From: Nitrospirota bacterium
Lineage (GTDB): Bacteria > Nitrospirota > Nitrospiria > Nitrospirales > Nitrospiraceae
Direction: 5' to 3'
Assembly (NCBI GenBank): GCA_026387665.1
Contig: JAPLLG010000003.1
Location: 310,001-374,000 of the forward strand
DNA: 64,000 bases
Under the pieces are notes generated by a model, which saw nothing but the letters and a program-made list of their open reading frames with translations, made no database searches and was not told the origin of the DNA. Position 1 is the first letter of the stretch, and each line of letters begins with the position of its first letter. A program made the translations under genes and the position numbers. Below, in pieces: positions 50,235-59,302 of this stretch.

Positions 50235-51614
50235 CTAGCGACTGCCTTGCCCCAATAACACCACGGAGATAGTTTTAAAAATAATCTTCAGATCCAACGC
50301 GACAGACATATGCTTTAAATAATAGAGGTCGTACTCCAACTTTCTCACCGCATCTCCCACCGAACTCCCGTATCGATAGTTCACCTGAGCCCATCCAGTA
50401 ATGCCAGGCTTCGCCATGTGCCGAAATGAATAATAGGGGATTTTATCCTGGTACTCCCTGACCAATAGCTCCCACTCGGCCCTCGGCCCCACGAAACTCA
50501 TATCGCCCTTGAGCACGTTCCACATCTGCGGGATTTCGTCAATACGCCATAAACGCAACATTCTCCCAATGCGCGTAACTCTGGGATCATTCTGAGCGGT
50601 GTACAAGGATCCCTTCTCGCTGTCTGCACACATTGTCCGCAGCTTCACCACGGTAAAGGGCTGCTCGTTCTGTCCCACCCGAGTCTGGCGGTAGAACACT
50701 GGGCCACGCGTCTCCATCTTGATCAGGGCCATTGCGATCAGCATGATCGGGCTTGCCAGCACCAACCCTATCGTTGCACAAAGCACATCGAGGAGCCGCT
50801 TGATACGCCGAAACGTATGCTGATGCAAAATCAGAAATCCTGACGAAAAGACAAACCAGGACTCGCGGGCATGCTCCAAGAGCACCCGTCCCGTCAGCTC
50901 CTCCCCCAATGTCAACAGATCGGACACAAACACGCCCTGCATTCGGCATTGCAGCGCAGCCTGAATGAGCTGCTCCTGCTTCTGGCCTACCACGGCCACA
51001 ACAATGCCCTCGACTCTGTGTTGCCTGACAAGCGTAACGAGAGCCACCGAACCGCCTAATACCTTATAATTATTAATGGTCCGAGCTTGCTTGTCCAGTG
51101 CGTCATCAATGAATCCCACGACATGATATTCCGAGTGGAACCGCTCCAGAATATTCAACGCCGTCGCACCTGCCTCCCCTGCTCCGACGATAAGAACGTT
51201 CCTGGGAACCAGCGACTCGTCGCGCAATCGCCAAAAGTTTGTTCGCCAGAAAAACAGCAGGGGAACTGCAAAGATCGTCTGAATCAAGAACACCCCACGA
51301 GGCAGCTTCACATCCGGCAGCATGTAATAGAGCGCGGAGAGTGCCATGCTAGCGACCAGCACAGCACTGCTAATATCAGCCATTGTGGAAGCTTTCTGGG
51401 CTCGATAGTTCATGCGGATATTGTAGAGGCCAAACAGGAACAAAAATAAAACATATGCGACAAGCACAATGAACCCTGAATGAAAGGATTCACTTAAACC
51501 CTCAGGGCCAACATCCCACCAAAATTCCATGGCCATAAAAAAGACGCCCAAGAGTATGGCTGCGTCTCCTGCAACCAGGTAGGCTTTATATTTTCTTGAC
51601 CCGACACGATACAT
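50235..51614 (-). CDS. Exopolysaccharide polyprenyl glycosylphosphotransferase (undecaprenyl-phosphate sugar transferase)
   Basis: A 459-residue membrane enzyme of the WbaP/EpsE group. The N-terminal half has about four hydrophobic segments and a Rossmann-like domain (VLIVGAGEAGATALNILERF). After a fifth segment, the catalytic domain reads VFYRQTRVGQNEQPFTVVKL, RTMCADSEKGSLYTAQND and RIDEIPQMWNVLKGDMSFVG, then GITGWAQVNYRYGSSVGDAV. It transfers the first sugar phosphate to undecaprenyl phosphate on the cytoplasmic face to start polymer assembly. It is separated by 5 bp from the next glycosyltransferase gene. Confidence 0.95.
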   Translation of the reverse strand: MYRVGSRKYKAYLVAGDAAILLGVFFMAMEFWWDVGPEGLSESFHSGFIVLVAYVLFLFLFGLYNIRMNYRAQKASTMADISSAVLVASMALSALYYMLPDVKLPRGVFLIQTIFAVPLLFFWRTNFWRLRDESLVPRNVLIVGAGEAGATALNILERFHSEYHVVGFIDDALDKQARTINNYKVLGGSVALVTLVRQHRVEGIVVAVVGQKQEQLIQAALQCRMQGVFVSDLLTLGEELTGRVLLEHARESWFVFSSGFLILHQHTFRRIKRLLDVLCATIGLVLASPIMLIAMALIKMETRGPVFYRQTRVGQNEQPFTVVKLRTMCADSEKGSLYTAQNDPRVTRIGRMLRLWRIDEIPQMWNVLKGDMSFVGPRAEWELLVREYQDKIPYYSFRHMAKPGITGWAQVNYRYGSSVGDAVRKLEYDLYYLKHMSVALDLKIIFKTISVVLLGQGSR

Positions 51615-51619
51615 AGCCT

Positions 51620-52819
51620 TCAGCCTTGCAGCACGACCTTAAATTTCTCTATCGCTATACATTTATCTAAATGGGTCTCAAAATACCGTCGGCCTGACGA
51701 GCCCATGGATTCCCGCCGCTCACGATCCCTGGCGAGCGCGACGATGGCCACGGCAATCCGCTCGCCATCCCCTGAGACGAAAACTTCACCGCAACCAGTT
51801 TCCCGAATGAGCTGCGCCACCTCACTTCCCTCAGGCCCAATAAACATGACGGGACGGCCGACCGCCATGATTCCGTAGATCTTGCTCGACACACTCAAAC
51901 CCTCCATGTTATTCCTGAGGGTGACCAGGTGAATGTCCCCGGCAGATAGGCTATAGCGCAATTGCTCCCTGGCCTGATAACTCATGAACATCACATTCCC
52001 CAGACCTTCCTGATCGACACACTCCTCCAATCTCACCTTACCCTGCCCTTCGCCGACAAACAAAAAACACACCTCCGGCACGGCTCGTAAATGACGAATC
52101 ATCGGAAGAAGTGACTGCGCCTCATGGACCACCCCCAGGTTACCCGAATACATGACTACGATCCGGCCATCAAGCTTGTGTTTCGCTCTAAACCAATTAT
52201 CCTGAGCCACCACCGGCATTAGCATCTCGCCATCGGCCCAATTGGGAATCAACGCAAGGCGTTGGCGCGAAACACCAAAACCAAGAAGATATCGTTCCAT
52301 GCACCGGCCCACGACAATCACCCTGTCAGATCTCAGAAGCGACCAACGTGCCAGCCGCTTGAGAAGCCGAGCCACCGCGCCATCAGGCAGGACCCCCGCT
52401 TGAACCGCAATTTCTGGGAAGACGTCCTGCAGCCAACAGACCACCTTCCATCGCTTGAAACACCCGACAAGTACAGCCAGGACCGACAACATGGGTGGGT
52501 CCGACATCGCGACCACCACACTAACACCATTCGCTCGCGCCGCCGTCCATGCTGATGCCACGTAAAATGTCAGATAATCGATCAACCGGCCACACGAAGA
52601 CCCGCGGCCAAACCGCGAGGACCACACCCTCTGTATCCGGACGCCCTTGTAAGAATCAGCAGAGGGAAGACTCTGATCCCCTCCCAAGTAACCAACACGT
52701 CCGGTCACAACCGTGACTGCAAACCCTTGGGCCACCAACCCTTCAGTCAAGTCAGTCAACATCTGTGCCGTCGCTGACTGGTCAGGATAAAAAAACCGAT
52801 TAATGAAGAGCACATGCAT
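51620..52819 (-). CDS. Glycosyltransferase family 4 (WbuB-like)
   Basis: A 399-residue glycosyltransferase with two Rossmann folds. N-terminal HVLFINRFFYPDQSATAQML and LQDVFPEIAVQAGVL are typical of WbuB-type GT4 proteins; the C-terminal nucleotide-sugar site includes VMYSGNLGVVHEAQSLLPMI and SSKIYGIMAVGRPVMFIGPE. It adds a sugar to the lipid-linked precursor; donor unknown. Its stop lies 5 bp before the polyprenyl glycosylphosphotransferase start, so the two are co-transcribed. Confidence 0.9.
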   Translation of the reverse strand: MHVLFINRFFYPDQSATAQMLTDLTEGLVAQGFAVTVVTGRVGYLGGDQSLPSADSYKGVRIQRVWSSRFGRGSSCGRLIDYLTFYVASAWTAARANGVSVVVAMSDPPMLSVLAVLVGCFKRWKVVCWLQDVFPEIAVQAGVLPDGAVARLLKRLARWSLLRSDRVIVVGRCMERYLLGFGVSRQRLALIPNWADGEMLMPVVAQDNWFRAKHKLDGRIVVMYSGNLGVVHEAQSLLPMIRHLRAVPEVCFLFVGEGQGKVRLEECVDQEGLGNVMFMSYQAREQLRYSLSAGDIHLVTLRNNMEGLSVSSKIYGIMAVGRPVMFIGPEGSEVAQLIRETGCGEVFVSGDGERIAVAIVALARDRERRESMGSSGRRYFETHLDKCIAIEKFKVVLQG

Positions 52820-52836
52820 ACGTTAAGCCGACACCT

Positions 52837-52929
52837 TTAGCCTTCGGATTCCCGCCTTGAAATCACAAACTCTCCCAGCACCAACACATCCATCTGAGTC
52901 CGCAAAAAACAGTCAAGGGCTTCGTCAGG
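52837..52929 (-). pseudogene. Orphaned C-terminal tail of the carbamoyltransferase
   Basis: After the TGA at 52932-52930 the same reading frame encodes 30 further residues beginning PDEALDCFLRTQMDVLVLGE and ending RRESEG before TAA. This is the normal end of NodU/CmcH proteins, so the stop appears to be a mutation or a readthrough site and not the natural end. Confidence 0.75.
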
Positions 52930-54594
52930 TCAACAGACAACTGGCTCGTTCTCATTAAACGAAGTGTTCAGTAAAATAGGCACCCCCGTCAGGCCCAGAA
53001 AGGCCTCTATGAGTCTGTAGTAGCGTTGATTTGCATGACGACAGACTGTCTGCAGCCGGCCAGACCCATCCACATGAGTGACCGCAGGAATGAGCTGACG
53101 CTTGCCCTTGCGAATTTGATACACCTGCATCATGAACGGTACGTCATCATCGGTCTCGAACCATGCAGGGACGGCCTCGCGAAGAATAGAAGGCGCAAAG
53201 GGACGGAATGACTCACGCCGCTTAATCTTGAGATTCAAGATGTCCTTCATGTCCGCGCGGCGCGGATCACCAAGTATCGAACGATTTCCCAAGGCCCTGG
53301 GTCCCCATTCCATACGCCCCTGAAACCAGCCGATGACTTTTCCCTTCGCGATCTCCTGCGCTGTCCGAAGGCATAATTCACCTTCATCTTTGATCTCTTC
53401 AATGATGCAACCCTGCTTCTTTAGCTCCTCACCCCTTACGCCTATCCTCTCACGGAGTTCGGCTTCGCCGAACCGCGGCCCCCAGTAAGCATGATCCATC
53501 ACAAATGCGCGTTTGCCACCAAACGTATGCCATACGGTGAGAGCCGCGCCGATGGACCCGCCCGCATCGCCCGCCGCTGGGGGGATATACACCCGCTTGT
53601 AGGGTGTACTCCTCAACACCTTGCCGTTGGCTACCGAGTTCATTGCGCAGCCCCCGGCCAAAGCCAAGTTTTCGCCTCCATGCCTACGATGCAAAACCTG
53701 CAGCAAATGAAAGAGGGCCTCCTCGTACATCGCTTGCACCGACCGGGCGATATCCTTATGCCTCTGGGTAAGTTCATCGCCCTTCTGCCGCGCAGGACCA
53801 AGTAGCTCATTAAGCGCAACGGAAAACAGCCTCCCAACCTTAGGCTCACCGTTCTCCCACTCGTACTCGACCTTCTCATTATGGTGACGAAAAAAATCCA
53901 GGTTCAGTCTGAAAGCACCATCGTCGCGCAAATGAACAATGCGACGCATCTCAGTCATGAACTTTGGCTCACCGTAGGGTGCCAACCCCATGACCTTATA
54001 TTCGTCACCGTAATTGGGGAAGCCAAGCCACTGGGTCAATGCCTCATAAAATATCCCTAGAGAGTGCGGGAAATAGACTTTGTCGTCGACTGTAATATCC
54101 TGACCAGAACCAATACCCCAAGCCGCGCTCGCAAAATCGCCGAATCCATCCACCGAGACAACAACAGCATCCTTGAACGGCGACACAAGAAAAGACGAGG
54201 CGAGGTGCGCAAGGTGATGCTCGACATGATGGACCTGGCCCGTGAATTTCTGTCCGGGAAATAGTGATGCTAGCTGGGCAGGGACATTGGTGCGCTCACT
54301 TTTATTCCTGACACGGTCGATCACCAACCCAAAATCAGGCCGCTTAGCGAGGGTAAAGCCGATCTTTCTCCAAAGATTGGCCTTTGCATTTTGATTGACG
54401 GCCACATGGTCCAAATCGTCCAAGCCAATTTTCGCCTCGGCCAGACAATAGCGAACTGCCTCTGAGGGGAACCCCGCCCAGTGCTTGATGCGACGAAAGC
54501 GCTCCTCCTCCACCGCTGAGACCAATATGCCATTCTTTAGCAAACAAGCGGACGAATCGCCGTGATAACTGTTGATGCCAAGAATGTAGGCCAC
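52930..54594 (-). CDS. NodU/CmcH-type carbamoyltransferase, cut by an in-frame TGA
   Basis: The frame gives 554 residues: N-terminal Kae1-like carbamoyltransferase domain (LGINSYHGDSSACLLKNGIL, EHHLAHLASSF with the metal-binding His, SVDGFGDFASAAWG) and a C-terminal carbamoyl-phosphate-binding domain (GWFQGRMEWGPRALGNRSIL, RESFRPFAPSILREAV, LLNTSFNENEPVV). It carbamoylates a hydroxyl group of a sugar or secondary metabolite using carbamoyl phosphate and ATP. The protein ends NENEPVVC then TGA, but the same frame continues with PDEALDCFLRTQMDVLVLGE and ends at 52839-52837, exactly as in relatives. So a nonsense codon removes the last 31 residues. The active site itself is intact. Confidence 0.9.
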   Translation of the reverse strand: MAYILGINSYHGDSSACLLKNGILVSAVEEERFRRIKHWAGFPSEAVRYCLAEAKIGLDDLDHVAVNQNAKANLWRKIGFTLAKRPDFGLVIDRVRNKSERTNVPAQLASLFPGQKFTGQVHHVEHHLAHLASSFLVSPFKDAVVVSVDGFGDFASAAWGIGSGQDITVDDKVYFPHSLGIFYEALTQWLGFPNYGDEYKVMGLAPYGEPKFMTEMRRIVHLRDDGAFRLNLDFFRHHNEKVEYEWENGEPKVGRLFSVALNELLGPARQKGDELTQRHKDIARSVQAMYEEALFHLLQVLHRRHGGENLALAGGCAMNSVANGKVLRSTPYKRVYIPPAAGDAGGSIGAALTVWHTFGGKRAFVMDHAYWGPRFGEAELRERIGVRGEELKKQGCIIEEIKDEGELCLRTAQEIAKGKVIGWFQGRMEWGPRALGNRSILGDPRRADMKDILNLKIKRRESFRPFAPSILREAVPAWFETDDDVPFMMQVYQIRKGKRQLIPAVTHVDGSGRLQTVCRHANQRYYRLIEAFLGLTGVPILLNTSFNENEPVVC

Positions 54595-54608
54595 AGGAAA
54601 ATCCTAAA

Positions 54609-54740
54609 CTAAAGGTAGATGAACTGACTGATTGAACAGGGGAACATAAATACAGCGAAGATCATCACGCTCATGATAATGACCTCGCCAATCCGCCTAA
54701 CCCAATCACTGCACAACCAGGAACTCTTCATCAGAGGCAT
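54609..54740 (-). CDS. Possible small membrane protein accompanying the carbamoyltransferase
   Basis: A 43-residue frame: MPLMKSSWLCSDWVRRIGEV followed by a hydrophobic IIMSVMIFAVFMFPCSI and QFIYL at the end. Carbamoyltransferase genes are often accompanied by small membrane proteins of the SxtJ and DUF5989 groups, the latter ending in PFIYTLF, and this frame has the same topology and lies only 14 bp upstream. The resemblance is weak and no strong Shine-Dalgarno is present. It could be a decayed member or chance. Confidence 0.35.
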   Translation of the reverse strand: MPLMKSSWLCSDWVRRIGEVIIMSVMIFAVFMFPCSISQFIYL

Positions 54741-55112
54741 GAGCCTGCCACCAACATTCCGTAAGGTATAACGGAAACTAAAAACAGAAATTCTCTCGAA
54801 GCACCGATGCGGTGCTAGGCCCAGATCAATTAGCTCGCCAAATTTCCCAGCTTTTCCGGTACTCTCTTCTGTGGTTAGGCTGTGAGAGGAACATGGCCAT
54901 TCAGGAAAGAAATGACTACGCGCGGCACTGCACTTTATCAAAGCCTACTGACGAAGCTCGACATGGAGCGTAGGCCTTGTCAATTCGAACATCAAGGCAC
55001 AATGCGTCGACGTGGGGACCGAGCATATGAAAGGCACGTTATGGGAGTGAGCCCAATACGCAGCAGGGGCTACCATTCGACAACGCTGCCGATGCATCCA
55101 CAGTCTTAGGCA
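54741..55112. other. 372-bp region without a gene, next to IS481
   Basis: Frames on both strands are short and lack Shine-Dalgarno sequences. The stretch is probably remains of DNA between the carbamoyltransferase promoter and the insertion sequence. No repeat of the two families described elsewhere is present. Confidence 0.4.
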
Positions 55113-55117
55113 TTAAG

Positions 55118-56267
<1,150 letters not shown>

Positions 56268-56285
56268 TTAAGACAAAAACCACCT

Positions 56286-56783
56286 TCAACGTTTTCCAAT
56301 GAGCTCCGTGATCGCTTGGCCTACGAGCTCAAGCATGCGAGAGGGGGGAGGCTGCATCGGTTGCTTGCTGCGACGCCTAGCCTCTGTAATCGCAGCAGGT
56401 AAATCTTCAGGCTCATAAGCAGGAACCACCCTTCCTTCCAATGCTAGAGCCTGAAGCAGTTCAACCTGATGATCATCAACAAGTTCGCCATACTGCCGAC
56501 GCCTAGGCATCACCACGGGAACCTTTCTAGCCTGCAAAACATGAAATAACGTGCCTGCCCCAGCGTGAGCAATAATCAAATCGGCGTCCCTGATGAATTT
56601 CGCGAATTGGTCCATTGAAAGAAAGTCATATTTCTTGCAAAACTTCGGCACAAAAGAGGGGTTATTGCCACCTTGAATGCAAACCTGGTCACTCGCTAAC
56701 AGACCATTCCCCGCAAGCATCTCGACTGCATTCAGTAAACGCAAAAAGCCTTGGCTTCCATTCCCGACCGCAACAAAAATCAT
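56286..56783 (-). CDS. PssE/ALG13-like glycosyltransferase subunit
   Basis: A 165-residue protein corresponding to the C-terminal half of a GT28 glycosyltransferase: it begins MIFVAVGNGSQGFLRLLNAV and has FIRDADLIIAHAGAGTLFHV and VPVVMPRRRQYGELVDDHQV, the UDP-sugar binding motifs. This matches PssE and eukaryotic ALG13. It pairs with the PssD/ALG14-like gene upstream; its ATG overlaps the PssD stop (ATGA, 56783-56780). Together they add a sugar to a lipid-linked saccharide on the membrane. The ORF can be extended to 56867 but only within PssD. Confidence 0.85.
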   Translation of the reverse strand: MIFVAVGNGSQGFLRLLNAVEMLAGNGLLASDQVCIQGGNNPSFVPKFCKKYDFLSMDQFAKFIRDADLIIAHAGAGTLFHVLQARKVPVVMPRRRQYGELVDDHQVELLQALALEGRVVPAYEPEDLPAAITEARRRSKQPMQPPPSRMLELVGQAITELIGKR

Positions 56784-57244
56784 ACAAGAGGTCCGCCATA
56801 GACTCCATTGGGAAAGAACCGCTCTAGTGGCCTCCACTGATAAAAGAATCGGTCCGCAAGTCGGCACATAATTCTTCCAGTTAAGGATGGCTCTCTCACT
56901 CGCGTAAACGTCTCGACGAAAATCGTGGGAATCTTGAATAGCTTTCCGATCATCGCAAAAGGCACAACTGGACCTGCGCCCGCGCTCAGGATCATACTTG
57001 GCCGCTCTTTATGCAAAATGCGCCAGGCTTCCCACAAGTTCACAACAAACAGCCAGTCCCGTTCGGAGTGCCGAATGAACCAAGTTTTACCTGCCATATC
57101 TTCAGGCAGCAGCACACGATCGTTCAAAACATAAAAATACTCATATCGCTCATATATAGGTCTCAACGCCCGTATTTCGGTGAGATGTCCACCACATGAC
57201 GAAACTATGCAAATCTTGCTTGCTTGCTTATTACTTTCAGCCAT
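56780..57244 (-). CDS. PssD/ALG14-like membrane subunit of a glycosyltransferase
   Basis: A 154-residue protein: KICIVSSCGGHLTEIRALRP at the N-terminus, VLLPEDMAGKTWFIRHSERD, and SMILSAGAGPVVPFAMIGKL with FVETFTRVREPSLTGRIMCR. This is the PssD/ALG14 pattern; it anchors the catalytic PssE subunit at the membrane and binds the acceptor. ATG at 57244 (MAESNKQ) is preferred; an in-frame start at 57259 exists. It is coupled to PssE by ATGA. Confidence 0.88.
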   Translation of the reverse strand: MAESNKQASKICIVSSCGGHLTEIRALRPIYERYEYFYVLNDRVLLPEDMAGKTWFIRHSERDWLFVVNLWEAWRILHKERPSMILSAGAGPVVPFAMIGKLFKIPTIFVETFTRVREPSLTGRIMCRLADRFFYQWRPLERFFPNGVYGGPLV

Positions 57245-57619
57245 GAGCAATGACTCCACTTTTCATGTTCTGAACCATCCCTAATTGAGTATCCGTGACC
57301 ACTCTTGAGCGTTGGGCATCCTCACTTCTCACCTCTGTATATCCACTTATACTAGAAGCACCATGGTTTCCTTCGTGCAAAATGGCCCCTCGGCAGCAGC
57401 GGAAGCACACACAATAACCCGCTCCGACCAATCGGCACATGTTTCGACATGGGCCAATGGTTGACACTTAAGACCTAATGCTATCTGAGCCTGTCTTGGC
57501 TGTGTTTTCTTCAGCAGAGCGCAATGAATGGCGAGCGACAACCAAGAAAATGATTAGGCGGCGTAACATGCCAGGGACAGCACGGCCCAAGAGCATGAGC
57601 TCATCTGCTACATACTGAG
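57245..57619. other. 375-bp stretch between pssD and the IS3 element, possibly gene remnants
   Basis: On the minus strand a frame of about 50 codons beginning at the IS edge reads QYVADELMLLGRAVPGMLRR and ends with NTAKTGSDSIRS and a stop near 57471; it has no start and looks like the end of an interrupted gene. A second frame further on reads LAHVETCADWSERVIVCASA. Neither can be assigned. The pssD promoter must lie at the left end. Confidence 0.35.
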
Positions 57620-57654
57620 CTTCCCTCTGTTTTTCGTCTTCCATCGGGCGGGGT

Positions 57655-58545
57655 TCAGGCTACCAGATTTCCCTCGTGTTGAGCCAGACGCCACGCATCC
57701 AGAAACTGCATCGGCGACTGGTAGCCCAGCGTCGAGTGCCGTCGCGTCCGGTTGTAGAACACCTCAATGTATTCGAAGCTCGCCGTCGTCATTGCTGCTC
57801 GTGTGGCATAGCGCAACCCATGGACCCGCTCGTTCTTGAAACTGTTAAACCAACTTTCGGTCGGTGCGTTATCCCAACAATTCCCTTTGCGGCTCATGGA
57901 GCAGACCATGCCGTAGGCCTTCAGCTTGTCCTGGAACGGTTGGCTGGCGTATTGGCTGCCCCGATCCGAGTGATGCATCAGCCCCACAGCTGGTTTCCTG
58001 CGGAACCACGCCATCGTCAGCGCGTCCGTCACAATGTCCGCCGTCATGCGGGGTTTTAGCGACCAACCCACCACTTCGCGGTTGAACAGGTCGAGCACGA
58101 TCGCCAGATAGAGCCAGCCTTCATCCGTCCACAGATAGGTGATGTCTGATGTCCAGGTCTGATTCGGGGCGGATGGCGTGAAGTTCCGATTCAGCCGGTT
58201 CGTCGCCACCGGCAGGTTGTGGCTTGAGTCCGTCGTCACCTTGTACCGCCGCTTGTGACGCGCACGAATACCGTGTTCCCGCATCAGTCGTTCGACTCGC
58301 GGCTTGGAAGCGGGACACCCACGTCCACGCAGTTCTCTCACCATTCTCGGGCTGCCGTAGGCGCCCTTGAGTTCTTGGTGAATGACGTGGATCAGCGCGA
58401 GCAGCTGTGCATCCGTCAGCCGTGTGCGATTCGGCGTGCCGCCGTACCGCCAGGCGCGATAGCCGCTTTCGCTCACCGCCAGGACCACACACATCTCGTC
58501 CAGGGTATAGTCCGTGCGCTGCCCCTCCATCCAGGCGTACTTCAC
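57655..58545 (-). CDS. IS3-family transposase OrfB (DDE)
   Basis: A 296-residue integrase-type transposase: AVSESGYRAWRYGGTPNRTR, GCPASKPRVERLMREHGIRA (HTH region), WTSDITYLWTDEGWLYLAIV (first Asp), HHSDRGSQYASQPFQDKLKA (second Asp) and DNAPTESWFNSFKNERV (Glu). It overlaps OrfA by 4 nt (ATGA, 58545-58542), and in IS3 elements the two are fused by -1 frameshifting. The frame is intact. Confidence 0.92.
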   Translation of the reverse strand: MKYAWMEGQRTDYTLDEMCVVLAVSESGYRAWRYGGTPNRTRLTDAQLLALIHVIHQELKGAYGSPRMVRELRGRGCPASKPRVERLMREHGIRARHKRRYKVTTDSSHNLPVATNRLNRNFTPSAPNQTWTSDITYLWTDEGWLYLAIVLDLFNREVVGWSLKPRMTADIVTDALTMAWFRRKPAVGLMHHSDRGSQYASQPFQDKLKAYGMVCSMSRKGNCWDNAPTESWFNSFKNERVHGLRYATRAAMTTASFEYIEVFYNRTRRHSTLGYQSPMQFLDAWRLAQHEGNLVA

Positions 58546-58831
58546 AGCGTGTCCCTTGCGAAGTACGCCGTCGCTTTTTTTAGGATTTCGTTCTCTCGCT
58601 TCAGTCGCACGTTTTCGGCGCGCAATCGTGACAGCTCCATCTGCTCCGGTGTCACCACCTTGACGCCCGCCCCATTGAGCGTCCCGGCCGCGGCCGCCTT
58701 GACCCAGTTCCGTAGGGTTTGTTCGACCAACCCCAACTCCCTGGCCGCCGCTCCGGCTGTCAGCCCATCGTTGACTCGCTTCACCGCCAATGCCTTGAAC
58801 TCGGCGGTGTATTCCTGCCGGGTATCTTCAT
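58542..58831 (-). CDS. IS3-family transposase OrfA, start probably shifted
   Basis: The HTH protein that binds the ends: QEYTAEFKALAVKRVNDGLT, AGAAARELGLVEQTLRNWVK, and a leucine-zipper-like LSRLRAENVRLKRENEILKK. Relatives start MKTRQEYTAEF. Here a GGAGG Shine-Dalgarno is followed by ATGAAG at 58831, but the next bases are ATACCCGG, so the ATG is out of frame with the protein. Removing AT would restore MKTRQEY. The only in-frame ATG is at 58922, outside the element. OrfA may be poorly expressed. Confidence 0.75.
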
Positions 58832-58922
58832 CGTCCTCCCTTTCATGGTGACTGCGATTATACGTCACCCGTGGAAGACGAAATTTCAGGGGAACCTCAT
58901 ACAGCTCTCTCAAGCTGATCAA

Positions 58923-59111
58923 TCACTGGACCAAATGTGCAATACTTATGATGTCTCCGCAACCACCACATTTAAGATAATTGATCTTAAAATCGTCTGC
59001 TGTGGGCTCATTTTCCGTTGAACATTCTTCACAATACGCCAATCCAGTTCCCTGCTCAACTCTTATACGATCTGGCGTTTTACGCCTATTCTTACTCTCG
59101 CTCGATTCCAT
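58923..59111 (-). CDS. Small CxxC protein near the IS3 edge
   Basis: A 62-residue protein: a polar, basic N-terminus (MESSESKNRRKTPDRIRVE), then two CxxC pairs, CEEC and CGGC, separated by 20 residues as in a zinc ribbon. Its ATG at 59111 has AGGAG 8 nt upstream. It ends about 35 bp before the IS3 boundary. It lies in the polysaccharide locus between the radical SAM gene and the insertion sequence. Function unknown; zinc binding is inferred. Confidence 0.5.
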   Translation of the reverse strand: MESSESKNRRKTPDRIRVEQGTGLAYCEECSTENEPTADDFKINYLKCGGCGDIISIAHLVQ

Positions 59112-59302
59112 TCCCTGCACTCCTCTCTCCAGCGGACTCGCCTATTTTCGGCCCCAACCGAACTTGAACTCAGAATGGTCTCGATGAGCCATCGATACCT
59201 GCATCGAAATTAATTTAAGCTATCTACGCTTCCTAAAATTCACCTAGCTCCCCTTCATAGAATCCAACAAAAACTCTACCACTCACAATACATAACAGAC
59301 CT

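Larger units (their letters stand above)
57628..58888 (-). mobile_element. IS3-type insertion sequence (left of the locus)
   Basis: Approximately 1.26 kb. The left end TGTTTTTCGTCTTCCATCGG and the right end, read on the minus strand, TGAAATTTCGTCTTCCACGG form an imperfect inverted repeat with identical TTTCGTCTTCCA. Both outer flanks show TTCCC, so the exact ends are uncertain by a few bases, and no target duplication is evident. It encodes OrfA and OrfB. Confidence 0.8.

Noticed and set aside
52930-52932. Selenocysteine interpretation of the in-frame TGA in the carbamoyltransferase
   Set aside because: The position corresponds to a threonine in the family, and no convincing hairpin follows; mutation or sequencing error is simpler.
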